Positions 35,629 through 49,700 of a stretch of DNA of 64,000 nt are shown piece after piece. The translations under genes and the position numbers were made by a program. Location of the stretch: the NCBI RefSeq assembly GCF_047495875.1, contig NC_092465.1, positions 5,790,160 to 5,854,159 on the forward strand. The letters are read 5' to 3'. Origin of the DNA: Pithys albifrons albifrons (taxonomy: Eukaryota; Chordata; Aves; Passeriformes; Thamnophilidae). Under the pieces are notes generated by a model. It had not been told where the DNA came from. It did not search any database and saw nothing but the letters and a program-made list of their open reading frames with translations. How positions within the stretch are numbered: position 1 is the first letter of the stretch; every line of letters starts with the position of its first letter.

Positions 35629-38600
35629 CAAACAACAAGGAGGTTAATTTTATAGTTTGACTAGGCAGAAGAAAAAATGGTATTTCTGAAAAATATAATA
35701 GTAGTAAAATATTCTAAGCTAAGATCCCCTAAAAAATCATGTAACTCCATGTTTGTATTACCATGTGCTGTCAATTAAATGCACGTTTGGTATTACATAA
35801 AGTGTATTGTCTATGCCTATTGCCACATGCCTATGAACATTTGCTTTCTGAAGGTTTTATCTGTAATTATGCTTTATCCTATTCTAAACAGGACAAATAT
35901 TGATATTATTTGAAACTTCAGTACTTTCATTGATGATTTGTCTGGATCATTGGGCCTGTAGTTTTTTCCCAGGAATATCTCCAATTAATTTTATGGTATT
36001 CTATTCAGCTTCAGTGAAGGGTTTTATTTTGATAAAAAGGATTTTTGTGGTTGGCACCAAATAGATTAAGAGAGTTCAGGGGAAGCACAGCTTCATACAA
36101 CATGAAAGTATGGACAATTTATTATATTAACTGAATATTTAAGAAACAATGTGAGGGTTTGGCTGTATTTCTCACTTTTTTTTTCCTCCCATAAAGATGC
36201 AAAGAAATAACCAAAAATAAAAAGGAAGGCATATGTCTTCAGACAAAGGGTATTTAACCTCACAGATTTCAATTTCACAGTGTTAATCAAGTCTTCTTTT
36301 TATCTTGCAATGTTACATATCACCCAGCATGCTAGATATATAACTGTACATTAGTAGCAATTGGTATTTATAAAAATCATAATTGAGTTAAATACAATGT
36401 TCTAAGTCTAAAAGATTGTCATCTCTAGGAAATTCTGGTTAACTTCACCACAATAAAGACAAGAACTGAGGTTGAAAGGGAAAATCACATTGGTGAAGTA
36501 AATCTGGAAGCAAGAAAGATAGGAAAGCAAACAGGACACTGGCAACCCTGGTAGTCCTCTTCCCTTGGTTCTTGTGGCAGCCATGTGGATAGTTTACAAG
36601 GCAGTCTCCTATTGCTAATCCAACTGGCACATCAGGTGCAAAGGATTCATGGAGGGTTTTTTCAAAGCCAGCTAATTTGCTGTGGACTGCACTTCATTCC
36701 TAGCAGACAAGCAGCAGTGCTTCCTGGGCTGACAGGTAGCAGCAGGTTAGGGAAGTGTTTATATGTCTTTTAAAACTAAAAGACAGCCTTGCCCCATTTG
36801 GTGACCTCCAAAGTGAGCAGAATTGCAAATGGCAAGGACTGAATTTAATTCAGTACCCAAAATGCCACTAATGTTTTACATGCATGTGCAATGAGCAGGG
36901 CTGGGATGAGAAAAGTGCTGAATATTCAGGGCAATGAAATTCTCTAACCCTAATTTCAAAGATAAAATACCATTTTCACTTTCACAAGACTGTTTTGGGT
37001 GTTTTCCAGGAATATTGATGCACAAAAAGCTCATTAGAAACTTTAAACTGAATGAACAACCACTGCCCTTTGTCAGGCCTGGAATTACTCAGGGTGTAAT
37101 TGGTTATGTTCATATGACTTATTGGCTGTGGGAGCACAATGAGCTATCCATGACAAACCATCCTGAAGAGCTTCCACATGGTGACTGTAACCTTCACACC
37201 TCCTCTCCCACCCCTGCAGTTTGTTGCCACCATTTGAGGTTCTCAAATGTACTTTAGACTGACTGGTTTTGTCTAATTTAGTCCACTGGAAACAAACCTT
37301 TGCAGTTCTACAGGACACAAAAGCATCAGGCACAGACAGATCTTTCCAGAGCTGTAGGAATGCTTCAAATACAGATTGTACACTGTGTCCAGAAGGGATC
37401 ATTACAATCAGGCAATTAGATGGACCCCATACGATGGCACCTACCTGAGTTGTGGCAGGGAAGATGAACTTCAGTCCTTCCCCAACCTGCCTCCACCAGC
37501 AATCCATCACATCCTCACTTCAGGCTGCTGGCCCTTAAGACAGGAGCTGTAGAGCAGGTGATAAAAAGAGGTGTCATAATCTGTGAAATTCATATAATTC
37601 TCTGTCCTCAAACCAGCACGAGATCTCGGTGGCCTGTACTCACGTTCAGGGTAAGTATTGACCTATGAAATCTACTTATAGCACATCCATAAATTCAGAT
37701 CATACATAACCAGAGACCAAACTTCTAAGCTTCTGCAGAAAAGGCCAAAAACCCACCAGAGTGAAGGGCAGTTATCTCCAGAGAGATGATCTTTTTTCAA
37801 GAATCATGAACAATTCACTCAGGACAGTCATTGATTCAGACTGACCAGATCAGGGGCAAGATGTTGCACTTCACCAGAGAATAAATGACATCCCTGCTGG
37901 CACTGGGACACATCTTGTGCTAGTTCTTCAACTAATTGTTACTTTGAGCCAAATCCCTGTAAGAAATCTCACACTGGTTTCATTTTCTATCTATTTTTAT
38001 ACAATTTTTATTGCCCTAAATTTACAGTAGAGATTTTTCTAGGGGATTATCTAGCTGAAGTCAAGGTGGGTTTTTGCGTTTTTTTTCAAACAGTTTCAAT
38101 TTTCCTTAAAAAGTCCACATTTATATTCCATTTTTATTACTACAATTCCATTGAATGCTAACAAGTGCATAGGCAGTTGTAGGAATGTAGCTTTCTAATA
38201 TTACCTTGCAAACAAAATGCCCTTTTTCTATGGAGATAAAAAGCCTTTTCCTATTGACATGATTCTTTTTCTACCTCACAATATCCTGCAACACAGAAGA
38301 AGATGCAACACATGCTGTTTTCTCAGAGATCTGTTGCCACGACTACATACTAATAAAAGCTTTCTGGGACAGCTTTCCCTTCTTTAGAAGTATCACACTG
38401 CAAATGTAGAGGGTTAAGCTCTTAGCTGGAAAGATGGAAGCACATGTATCTGGGAACACCAACAACAGAGAAGGAAAAGAGTGAAATTATAAAGCAAAAC
38501 CACTGGTTCTGATGATTCACATTTTGGAGAAGTAAATGGTGCTGTATATTTTTGCTGCATCACCTGCTTAAGCAGAGTTTTAGGGTTTTTTCTGTTTTTA

Positions 38601-41473
38601 TTATGCATTTTCTTCAACATGCACATTTTGCCTTTAGCTCACATAAAGGAATTTACAGTATTTGAACTCCAGACAAAGAAAATAAGAAATTCATTTATTG
38701 GAATTCGTGGTATTTTTGCACAAGAATGGCAGTGCAGTAATTATCTCCTGAACTCGAGGTATCACTGTTATAAAATTAAAACTGGAAAATACTTGTTTAT
38801 TTTGAAAATTAATTTCTACAAACATAAATATCAATTTAGCCCATAAATCAGGTGGTCAATTAATTCAAGCATAACTGGAGAACTAAGTGAGGTTCCTCAG
38901 CAAGAGCAAGTTAAACCAGACCTGAAGAAATTCAAATGTTTGAAAGCAGTGACCAAAGTTTGATTGCCAAGTGCTAGAACAGCAGAATTGTGCTGGGACA
39001 AGCAGTTCTGTGAGCTTTTATCCTATGAAGTGAAGCTCCCCATCAGTGAGAAGCAGCATCCCCAAAACTGCTCTGACACACTCCAATATTGTTGCAGGGA
39101 ATCGGGTGCATTTGGGATGTGGAGCGAGGACTAGACTTGCATATGTGCAACCATGTCCAGTAAAGCTCAGATCCCAAAGGAGATCCAATAAAACCAAGTC
39201 TGAATTTATTCCTCAATAATCATTTGTTCTTGAACAAGGGTTGCAATATATGTGACAAGATCCCTGTCTGGCTCATATCAGTGTCCATGGTAGAGTGCTG
39301 GTCACAGAGATTCCAAGCCCTGTCCTCATGGAACGTGTCATTTCTTATCCAAAATATATCCATGGTTTAAACAATCAGGTTTATTTTCTGTTGTTGATCA
39401 TAATATTAAAATCTAATTGTTCAGATGTTTGCAGGATTTAAAACTCTTACAAAGGGAAAGTATTGTCAAATTCAAGATGGAAAAAAAAAGAAAAAAAAGG
39501 GAAAAATGATCACTTATATTCACCCAGTTATTCCTCTAATGATTTTTAATGCCTTCTGAATGCCTAATTAGAAATACATATCTGATAGCTAAATATTGCA
39601 GGATGTTATATATGAATTATGGTCTCCTAGTATTTTGCCAAAAGTATAATTGGAAGTACATTATGTCAGTGACAAGGTAGTTTTTCAGCTCTTTATGACT
39701 GGGGATATATTTACCTTATGTCTCTGATGAAATTTATAAATGCCAGTGTGGTTTGATTATCAAGAACATTTTACATAATCACATAGGTTTGCAGACAGGT
39801 AGAAATGTAGTCCTCCTTTTTGGTCTTTATTTCAGCCTGTCCTGAACAAAAATTTGTTTTCTGACTGGCTGGCTGGAGGACAAGAGGAAGCAACAAATCC
39901 AGTGTCCTTTCCCTCTCTGTGCAAGATCCTCCAGACAATGAGTAATGTGAACAGGGGAGCGGCAAAACTGCTCTGGAGATGACAATTCAGCAAAGAGGAT
40001 TATCTACAGGCAGGTAACCAGGGAAGATAAAGTTCCCACATCAATAAACTGGTTTTTTGTCTAATTAACACATGCTGATCATGTCCCTGGGTTGATTTTC
40101 ATTTCCATCCTTAGGGGTTTAGGCTGGAGCCTGGGTTACAAAAGGCTCTGGCATTGCAAGGCCATTGGTTCTCTGCTGCAAGTCCCAGTCTCCCTATGTA
40201 ATCACAACAACACATTTCTGGCATACTTTTTAAGTGGTAATTCTTAAATTATATGCAAATTCATCATTAAAACATTTCTCACTCAGATAGGAGTTGAACA
40301 AGCACTTGTTGCCTCTAAGCAAGATGGTATTTTATGTAAGTATTTTCAGGCAGGAGTTTCTTTAATCCAAATGGTGTCTGATGACAGCTGCAGGTCAGGT
40401 GTCCATCCTGATTCCTGTGCAACATTTCATGTCACGTGGTGTTTAAAATCATATATTTTTGCTATGTTGGCCTTTTTTTAAACATTTTAGTATTGTGCAA
40501 GGAGATAAAATATGTAGCAAGATTTAAATCCTATCCTTTGATATATGTAAAGCTGAGGGCCCACAGGAGCATGAGCTGGCTTTGCTCCAGCTGAGGAACA
40601 AGGAAAATGGAATAAAAAGTAGGTAAGATCCCTTTTTGCTCCAGTTATATAAGTAGTTGAATAAATTTCAAGTTCATGACACTTGATAGCGATGAAAATG
40701 GAGAAAAGCCATAAAAATCATGCCATTATTATCACATGCACCATTAGTATTAAGATGAGTGGTAGACATGTCAAAAAGCAGCAAGTGTAGGAATTTCTGG
40801 AGGGACAAATTCTGTACAGCACAAATAGCTGACACCTCCCACAGTCACGGTTTAGTCTTCAGTGGAACTCACAGGTAAGGTTGCACATTCACATTCATGA
40901 CAATTTGATATGATTTTTTGTAAGTGTTGGAAAGAAAAGAATCAGATAAACTTTAAAATCTTTCTGAGAAGTGAAAAAGACCTTTGAATGGAGGAGCAAG
41001 GATTTCTCACCACGGCCCACTGATCTATGCAGGTGAAAATGTGAGAGCAAGAACCAGAGGGCAGATATTGCCTCTGGACAATGAGCATCAAGAATTTAAG
41101 GTGTTTTGATGTGAGAAGAGTGAAGATTCTTGGCTTATACAGGGAATATAATCATAGAAATAAAGAACAAAATATGATTTGGATAAATATTTGGATCCTT
41201 GAGAGGTTTGGCATTTTATCAGAGTCCTGTTCTTAAAAGATGATGCATAAATTTTAAGGCATCTGCCAAAAGAAATATGAGGCCAACATTCAGCACTTAA
41301 AATAATCTTCACTAGGACAGTTATCTTCACAGGAAGGATTCCAGAAAAAAAGCTTTCCTCAGTAATCTATACATAAATAAATTATTATTCTCTGATGGAC
41401 TAAGATGACCTAACACATTGTGTGACATAATCAGAAAAAAGAAATTAGTCAGAAGAAACATGTTACTTGCGTT
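35629..41473. other. Long repeat-poor non-coding stretch
   Basis: No CR1, RNA gene or exon was recognised over 5.8 kb. At 36934-37510 a 107-codon plus frame and a 141-codon minus frame overlap without family motifs. A poly(A)-rich patch is at 39479-39506. GC-richer, CpG-containing sequence (GGAATCGGGTGC, GGAGCGAGGAC) lies at about 39095-39135. Confidence 0.4.
39479..39506. repeat. A-rich low-complexity tract
   Basis: Two runs of eight or nine A separated by G, ending GGGAAAAATG. No retrocopy body was seen upstream. Confidence 0.8.
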
Positions 41474-41586
41474 CAGAGGGAAGAGAAGAGAAAGAAGGTT
41501 CAAAAAAAGGGAATTAAAAAAAAAAAGAGGGAGGAGGGGGGATGGGAGGAAAAAAGAAGCAAGAAGAAAAGAGAAAAAGATGAAGA
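41474..41586. repeat. Purine-rich (GA/GGA/A) tract
   Basis: About 110 bp with almost only purines on the plus strand, including the G-rich core GAGGGAGGAGGGGGGATGGGAGG. Such mirror-like polypurine tracts can form triplex DNA, and the core is close to a G-quadruplex motif but lacks four clean separated G3 runs. Confidence 0.85.
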
Positions 41587-43594
41587 TTCTTGATTGTTGG
41601 TCCTCTCAGATCCCAGACCACCAATTTTAGGGACCCAAGATGAACAAACCCTTTCAAGTCTGAAATAATGAAACAAAGAGGCTTCTAACAAAAAACTTGC
41701 TCAGGGTTTTGAAAATAAGAAAAGGTCAAAACATGTACATGAGGATGAAGGCAAGAAAAACACTATTACACACATCACTGCATGCAAATTAGTATGGCTT
41801 GGGCAGGAAAAGAGAAAGGGATGACTGCAGACACAGCCACAGTGACATTTCTTTCGTTGCATTCATGTAATGTATAAATGTCATGAAATGACATTAATAA
41901 GTCATGGACAAATTAACAAAAAATTAATTGTCCCCAAAAGCCTAGTACTGGACTCCTGGTACTCAAAAGCAGAGGGACTGATGCAGGAGTGGGCAATTGT
42001 TGGATTTGCTGACTGAGCAAGGAACTGGAGCACAAGAGGGGCTGGAGTCCTGCATGGAAGAACATTATGCCAAAGGTACATGGATTTGGAGTGTGATGGT
42101 TTCTAGCACACTGAGACAAACATGTTCCTGTTGCAGATTCTCCAGTGACAGCAGAATTCCATGACAGATCAATCTGAACCACTGTCTTTCCAGAAATGTC
42201 TGGGGGAAGGAAACAATCTCCCTTTTGTTGCTGAAGCTCATTGCTCAGTTCAGTCAAAGTATGCACTAAAATTCAAAAGTTTCACTTAGTAGGACATGTA
42301 ATGAAAAATTAATAATAAATTAAATTTTTCTGATGAAAAATAGGAAAACTTTCTCACTTAGTCTCCAACACTACAATATACTTTTACAGGGCTGTATTCA
42401 AAATGGGTCTGACCACAAAAATATTCCTGTGGAGAAGCAGCACTCCATTCCTAGTGGATTTCTCCAGCAATATTTTTTCCACCTGGCAGGTTTCTTTTTT
42501 AATACAGAAAATATTCACACTATGGGATTCAAAACTAATCAGTTTGCAAGCTGTTCTTAAACATCTACAGCACTATGAGTCTAAAAATAATGTTCAACCA
42601 TACATTCTCTATATTATATCATTCTCTAATTACATTTCACCACAAGGGCATAAAATCCTCCTTTTATACACCAAAGGTGGCCAAAACTCTGTGGTCTCAG
42701 TATTCAGAATCTCTTAGTGCTAAAGTTTCTTCTGTACTGACATTTATTTTTAATTGCATGGGCCTCCATGCCAGCATGTGACGATTCCTCCACGCTTCAC
42801 TCCAGCAGCATCCTACCAATTACTGGATCTTCTCTCTCTCCCATGTGGTGAGTTAATATGAAACTGATCCAGGTAAAACTAACAGATCCCTGTCTTTGGA
42901 CTTTTCCAATTAAAAAACAGTATTTGGGGAAAAACAATGCATTTACTAAAAATAAAGAAGCAAACAAACAAGGGATGAAAATTTTCATCTAATTGTAACA
43001 ATTATGACTGTGTCTTGAGAAAATTCTAGCCTTTGTGAGATGTAAAAATAAGAAAAATTAAAATAAAATCCACATTTTTTTGTTGTAAAGAAAAACCAGG
43101 TCCTATTAGAAGGCAGTCGTCCTTCCCTTTCTCGGGAAAGCCAGGATACACACAGAGTAATAATATGGAATAACCACTGCTTTGACTGACTGCACTGCTT
43201 GTTTTGGGCTTGTGGCCCCTCTTTGCTGAGTTCACACAGAACCAGATGTGGCTGCAGGATGTAAATTGTGGTACCATTCACCCAGAAAAAAGAAAACAGG
43301 ACTGTGAGATCAATCTCATTCAAACCCTGTCCTTTCCAAGCTAAGGGATCTGAATGTGGGACACCCACACCAGCTCCAAACCCAAGTGGTTCTGAGGGAA
43401 CGCTGGCCCAGAGGTCACTGTGCTGTGTCCAGTAAGGATCTCTGCAAAGATTGCAGAGCTGATAAAGAGCACTGCAAGTAAAGCAGCTCAGGGGGAGCCA
43501 TCAGCAACAAAACATGGGCATCTATCAATAAATGCACAGTCACATTTTCATGTAAAATACCTGAGTGAGGTATCTAAATAGTCACCATCTATTC
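41587..43594. other. Non-coding stretch
   Basis: Opposing frames at 41913-42717 and 42985-43368 (up to 127 codons) have no recognisable motif. No repeat family was seen. Confidence 0.4.
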
Positions 43595-43765
43595 ACTATT
43601 TATAAACAATACGTTGTTTAATATCTTCCTAAGTGATAGAGAGGATGGGATCAAGTGTACCCTGACAGAGTTTGTCAGTGATGCCAAAATGAGTGGGGAA
43701 GTGGACAGTCCAGAAGGGAAAGCCACCCCACAGGAAGACCTGGATGGGCTGGAGATAAAGGATAT
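43595..43765 (+). pseudogene. CR1 ORF2 reverse-transcriptase fragment, inactivated
   Basis: A plus-strand frame starting at 43614 reads MFNIFLSD, EDGIKCTLTEFVSDAKMSGE, VDSPEGK and QEDLDGLE. These align by eye with the CR1 ORF2 segment after the palm domain, whose usual words are '(I)ND...GIECTLSKFADDTKLGG', 'VD...EGR' and 'QRDLDRLE'. CR1 ORF2 encodes the endonuclease/reverse transcriptase that copies the element by target-primed reverse transcription. Here the catalytic FADD box is FVSD (43671-43682), so one of the two metal-binding aspartates is lost. Only about 50 codons survive, with no neighbouring endonuclease or 3' UTR. It is a dead relic. It has no CR1 tail next to it, so a deletion or a very old insertion is likely. 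Confidence 0.75.
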
Positions 43766-46700
43766 GCAAGTAGTAATCATTAAAAAGGGTTTATTTTATG
43801 ACTAGATCACACTATTTAAAAATTGAAAGTGAAATCTGTAGGTAAAATCAGTGCATGTGTCTGTACCATGGAGTATTGTGGCTCACCCCCAAACAAACCC
43901 CCATAACTGTCTAAATCATGGATAGGCTCAATTATCATCCTTCTTCTCAGTATGATGATCAGTTTTTATTCTCTGGTCAGAATACACATGATTATACAGA
44001 TGATTCACTCACACTAAGCAGCTTATTCCAAGGGAGCCCAGCCCACTACTTCCTCTCTATATAACAACTGAAAACATTGATAAAGAAAATGTTTCTGCTA
44101 TCTTAACAGAAAAAAAATAGCAGTCTAATGCAGGAAGAACACAACTTTCCTTTACAGATACAAGACAATGCAGTAACATTTTCCAGAGAAGTTTCTGCCC
44201 TTTACAGTCATTTAAACCTCATGGGAGAAAAAAAAGGACCCATTACGTACTCTGAAAGAATTGGCTCACATCCCTCAAGCTCCTGCCTTTCACTCACCTG
44301 TCCTTCCACTCACTTGGAGAGGTTGGGTTTGTGATCCAGAGGCACTTCTTTGCAATCAGTGTAAATGCTCACATTTACAGTGACTCTTTAAAACAGCCCA
44401 TGGCCTTGAGCAGAGTCTAAGAGTGAAGGAAAGGGTGCTAAAAGACCTCACAGCCCACCAAAAAATGGGCCCCATTGACACTATGTAAACCTACATTGAT
44501 CTTGTTTATAAGAAACTCAAGAACGATTTTCAGCACAGGCTGTTACATTTATCAAAGCTTTTACAAGTTCCTCCACAATATTCCACTACCAGCTTGAATT
44601 CCCTACGTGCACTGAGATTTCCAGAAATAAAAACCAGTATTAATTCTCTTATGATTAAAGTACACAAGCTGCCAAATAAAAACAGTATTTTCACATTTTC
44701 TTATGAGTTTTAAATATGTATTTTTAGATTCCTATATTTCAAAACATGATTTCCTAGAAGATGGTTATTATTTTTCCCCTGGCTAAGCACAAAGCAATAT
44801 TAGCACCTCTAGCAGAAAGCCCCAGTAATTGGTTTGACAATTAAAAACACAAATATCAAACCAGCAAGGGAAGATTACCCAGGACCAGTAATTTGCAGCT
44901 TTGTTTAGCAGGACAGGAAGCTTAAGGGCATTCAACAAAGAGCATAAAATGTACTATATAATGGCAGTGACATTTTCAGTTATCATTATTGCAAAAGGCT
45001 ACCAAATGCATATTGTCAGCTAACATACCTGCCATGGCCCCTGACCTCAGAGCATTTGCTCAAAGAAGATATACTTAGAATTGTCCCAGATATTTGGGGC
45101 ACAAGTTCCCTTACTTGAGAAAATTCAAAACCATATATGAATCCTGAATTTCTGGCAGACAGCTCTTTGAGCTGTTTTGATCATGGCAATGCTCTAAAAT
45201 AAGTAAATGGCAATTCCAGGAGCTGAAGCCTCATAGTCTGTGCTGCCACCTCCAGCTTCTCCACAAGGATACATTGGCAAACCAAAACACATGGGTGCAA
45301 ATGGTACCTGGTGCTCCCTTAGCAGCACACCCACCCACACCCCCATAAAAACCAGTTCAAATTGGGTGTTTCATTCCTTGGGCTTCTAATTATCAAGGAT
45401 TTCAGTACCTGCATTACCTTTACAACTGTTCAATTCCTAGGAGAAAGTCATTCAAATTATTATAAAGCAAAAATGTGAGATTCAGTCAGTACACTCCAGA
45501 TTCCTATGTGCAAGTAGTTAATCTACAAAGACAGCCTAACCAACTCCTCCACCTCGTTTTCCTCAGGAAGAAATAATTTTCAAATAGCAGTAGCAGAAGA
45601 ACAAGAAAGGTTTCACAGGGAACCATCCAAGGAATTCAGCTAAGAACATTGCACATAAATGAAAGATCATTCCTCTGTTTCCACCATTTTGGCAGAACTG
45701 GACAGTGCCTGACAGAAACAAGCACTCAGATCAGTCTCAAAAGAATGTAAAACAGGTCCAGATTTCCAGTTTACATTCCTACCCAATCCAAAAAGGAACA
45801 GAAGTAAAATATTTCTTTGTCTTTCAGATGTGCTACAGGAATAGCAATTTGCTGTAACTATTGTCAGTGATGAAAAATGCTTTTTCATTTAGTCTTTTGG
45901 GTACAGATGTTCATTTCTTGACTCAATTCTTCACTTTTCATGTTGACAATCTTTTTGCTGCACTTTTGCTCTGCTACTCACTAATCTTCTATAGGCCTCA
46001 TAAGCTTAATTTTCAGGGTGGTAGTAGGGGGGTTTATATTCTTTGCTTCTGTTCTCTCTTTGAATAATAAAACACCAGCATTGCTAAGTGCCTGGAAAGG
46101 TAATAGCCAAAACTGAACAGAGACTGTTGTGGTCCACATGCTCTGCTGCAGTGAATCAGTGCCATCTCCCTTCCACTCATCAGAGCAGCATTTTGGTGAA
46201 CTCCACCCTAAGTTAACCTCAGTTCACACCTGATATAAAGTCTCACTGCTGAAATCTTCCTGGACTAATGAAAACAATCTCCTTTGGTTTGTGCTGTGGG
46301 ATTGGGTTTCTCAGCTCTGCCCAAGGACACAGAGCATCCCCTGCTTGGTGCACTGCTCTGTGCTACAGCCTCCTGTGCCCCCCCAGCTCAAGGCAGGGCA
46401 CGGTGCCAGCCTCGTGCATAGGGCTGATTAAGGATCCTGACTGCTGGCCTTATGAGAAGCACTTAAGGAAGAATTTGGGCAAAAGATGTCAGAAGCTCGA
46501 GGGGAAAAAAAAAAGGAATGAAAGAATAGAAAATGAAGTGTGAAAATAGCACAGATATAGATATAAAGGGGCAAAGACAGTGATGAGTCAGGTGAGCTAA
46601 GAGAATGAAAATTACCTTGAAAAGAACTAAAGGGCATTAGAGATTGGAAAAGGAGCACGTTTTAAAGATCACACTCTTACTTTGATTTGGAAGAGTCTTG

Positions 46701-49700
46701 TTTTGAAGAGAGAGAAAGAGATTAAGAGTACAATGAAGTAAATAATGAGTCCACATCTAATTTACTAATAAATTAAAGTCAATTGCAAACCCAATTAAAC
46801 AACTTCTAATTCACTTGGGATCCTCTATGAGGCTACTGAAAATGAAAAAGAGGCACGTGGGACTTAGATTTCAGTTACCAAATTCTTAATTATCCTTGCC
46901 TTGACTCTCCATCTATGCAGCAGACCACTTTGATATGAGCACCTACACCTTGGAGGCTCTGCAGGAGCAGACACTAAGGCCAGCAGGATCCCCCCACCCC
47001 CTTCCTGCAGTGCATACAGTCCACATTCATTGCACCCCTCACCAGTAATACCCTATTTAGACATCAGCAAGGTGGTTAACAATTTGAGGTCTTCTCATCA
47101 AGATTCAGGTGTAAAGGCCCAGACTGCAAAGGTTTGGTTCTTTCTGGATGTGAGGTAGTGCGTAGAAGTATCAAACATAATTGAATAATAATAATTACAT
47201 AATAATTACAATAACTTGGTATGAGTATGCAAGGCACAGGTAAAATTGTGTCTTTCTAACTCCCCTTTATCTCTAGCTCATACTCTCAAAACAAGAGTAC
47301 TCTGCTCCCTGAGAGTACTGAGATTGTCCTAGAATGAGAACCACAACATGCCAGCCATACAGACCAGAGTGCCAAAGGTGAGAACAAAAGGGAATGGTAA
47401 TGGATTAGAGACAGGAGATGACAAGAATTCTCCAAGCAACCTATTACTGCACTGCTGGCTGGCCTACAAGGACTCTCACTCTGCTGACACATCCAAGGGC
47501 AGCCAAGTAATGTCAAGCCCAGCAGGTGCTGTCAGCTCTCCTCCTTCCCCAGCTCATGCATCAGGCAGCCCAGGAGACACCAACCATCACTTTCCTGCAG
47601 GTATCACCCAGCAGCCTTGCCAGGCACCTCCAGCACTGCTCCCATAAATAAAACACACAATGGGTTTTAGGACACCTGTACCACCAAGATCCCTCATAAA
47701 CATGCTTCTGTCCAACCCATTTGTAAAGCAGGAAATTCTTTTTATTTTTAAGAGGCAACTCTGAGGCACAAGTCTAATAGGAAGTTTGTAGAGGCAGGTT
47801 TTGAAGAGGGATTCCTCCAGGCCCTGATAGGATTTAAACCATAGTAAAACTCCTGCTCAAAGGTAATAAAGTCTCCAAAGCAGACACTGTCTTCCTGTGT
47901 TAAGGATAATACTCTGAGCATCTCAGGGATTATCTAGTACTGAGAAAACAGTTAATAAAAATCTATATTTAAACATTCGGATCTTAAATCTTTTCCTTTT
48001 TTAAGGAAAATTGCATTTTTGAATGAAAATTAAAAGTATTTAGCCTACCCAGACCAAAGTTTCAGTTGGAAACTCCATCATAAAAAAAGTTAGAAGTGAA
48101 AAGCCCTTGCTTTTCAGTGATGCCAAATGAGTTATTGGTCTAAAAAGCCACCATTAGGGTCTCCAGCAAAATCCCAGACTCTGGTGCTGGAAACCCAAGG
48201 AAAGAGTAACTCTTTTTATGCACTTTAAACATTTGCATTTATAATGTTTGAAGAACAGAGATTGGTTTTTTATTTTTTTCTCTTTATTTGCAAGAGGTAC
48301 AGACTTTTAAAGCTTTTTAAAGACTTTCCAGCTTTTTAACACTCAGAGTGATTGTGAACAGTCCCCTGAGCACCATGTCCCTTCTGTTCATGGTCAAGAG
48401 AAACAGTAGGAGGGCTGGAATTCTCTAACTTCTTCCAAGACTGAAGATGTTCCCTACTAACTACAAAGGAGGACAAGAAACTTTCCTACCACTAAAACTT
48501 TCCCACACTGAAAATAGAGCTGAAGAACCTCTGCAAAAGGTTTATTTGCTACTGCAATTCATCCTCACAAGTAAGATTGGTTGCTTGGTGTGTCACATTG
48601 AAACACACTTGCAAATTTAACAAGGAAAACAGGTACAAGATCTGCCATGAAGCACAACCAAAAAAGGTTGCAGGCCTTATTAAGAAATTTTTTCTTCTGT
48701 CTTTCCTCTCCTATTGAAGGAGCAGAAAGGATTTAAAAAAGAAGAAAAATCGTGTAAATGCAGATAGCTGTTTCCTTCTGTTCTCTTCCCAAATCCCTGT
48801 AATCATGTTTGGTGAAGTGCAATTTCCAAGAGGCTAAATCTCTACCGAAAGTGTCTTCTGCTGCCTTGTTGTCTTTGTTTGTGCTTCACCTTGTTCCTTT
48901 CCTATAATTTATGTCCTCACTTCCTGCAGCGTGCTCGTCCTCTTTTCTGAACTCTGGGACAACATGACATTTCCAGCTCTAAGGCAGCCTCCAGATCCTT
49001 CTGCTTCTGAAACTGATACATTTTTAGTATTCACATTTCCTCTTCTCCTCTCCTGATTTATTTTTCTCCTTGCTTTCATTCCTCCTACTTCTGTATGACC
49101 TGATTTTATGGATGACATCTGTGGATCCAAGAGATCCTCAATTGCTTTGGTGCTTGGAAACAGTCACCTGTTTGTCAGAATCACGAGCCACCTCCTCCAT
49201 TAGAATTACAAACTTACATTTCAGGCAAAGTCTTCTCTCCCCTCAAGACAGTGTCACAGAGGCCACAAAAACTGGTCGTTCTGTCTCCTTTCTTATCATT
49301 GACACAAAGAAATGGACTTACTGGAACTCAAACTCCCAATAGAAATATTCCTATTAACTACTCTATACTTATTACTCAAATATTTGTTGTCACAGCATTC
49401 AAACCTGTTCGGTCTCTTCTTTCTGTAACTCAGCAAACAATTAAGGAAAACTCAAATATTAGACCAAGGTCTCATATCTCAGACAAAGACGAAAGCTGAA
49501 GTCCCAAATTAGGTTATAGGATACCTGCTACCTTATTGACACAAAACAAACCCACCTCCAAAACAAAAGGTCAAAACTGCAATCTGAAAAAGTCATATCA
49601 TTGCCATCAGGAGTTGTGATTTTGGACTTCATGTGTGTTTCTTTGAAAAACTCATCATTGACTTTATTATGAAAATTGCTTTAATCAAGGTTAGAACATG

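Noticed and set aside
36934..37510. 141-codon minus-strand frame as a gene or retrocopy
   Set aside because: No recognisable family, overlapped by a 107-codon plus frame, and no splice or promoter context.
39479..39506. Poly(A) tract as the tail of a processed pseudogene
   Set aside because: No gene-like body or polyadenylation signal upstream on either strand, and no target-site duplication seen.
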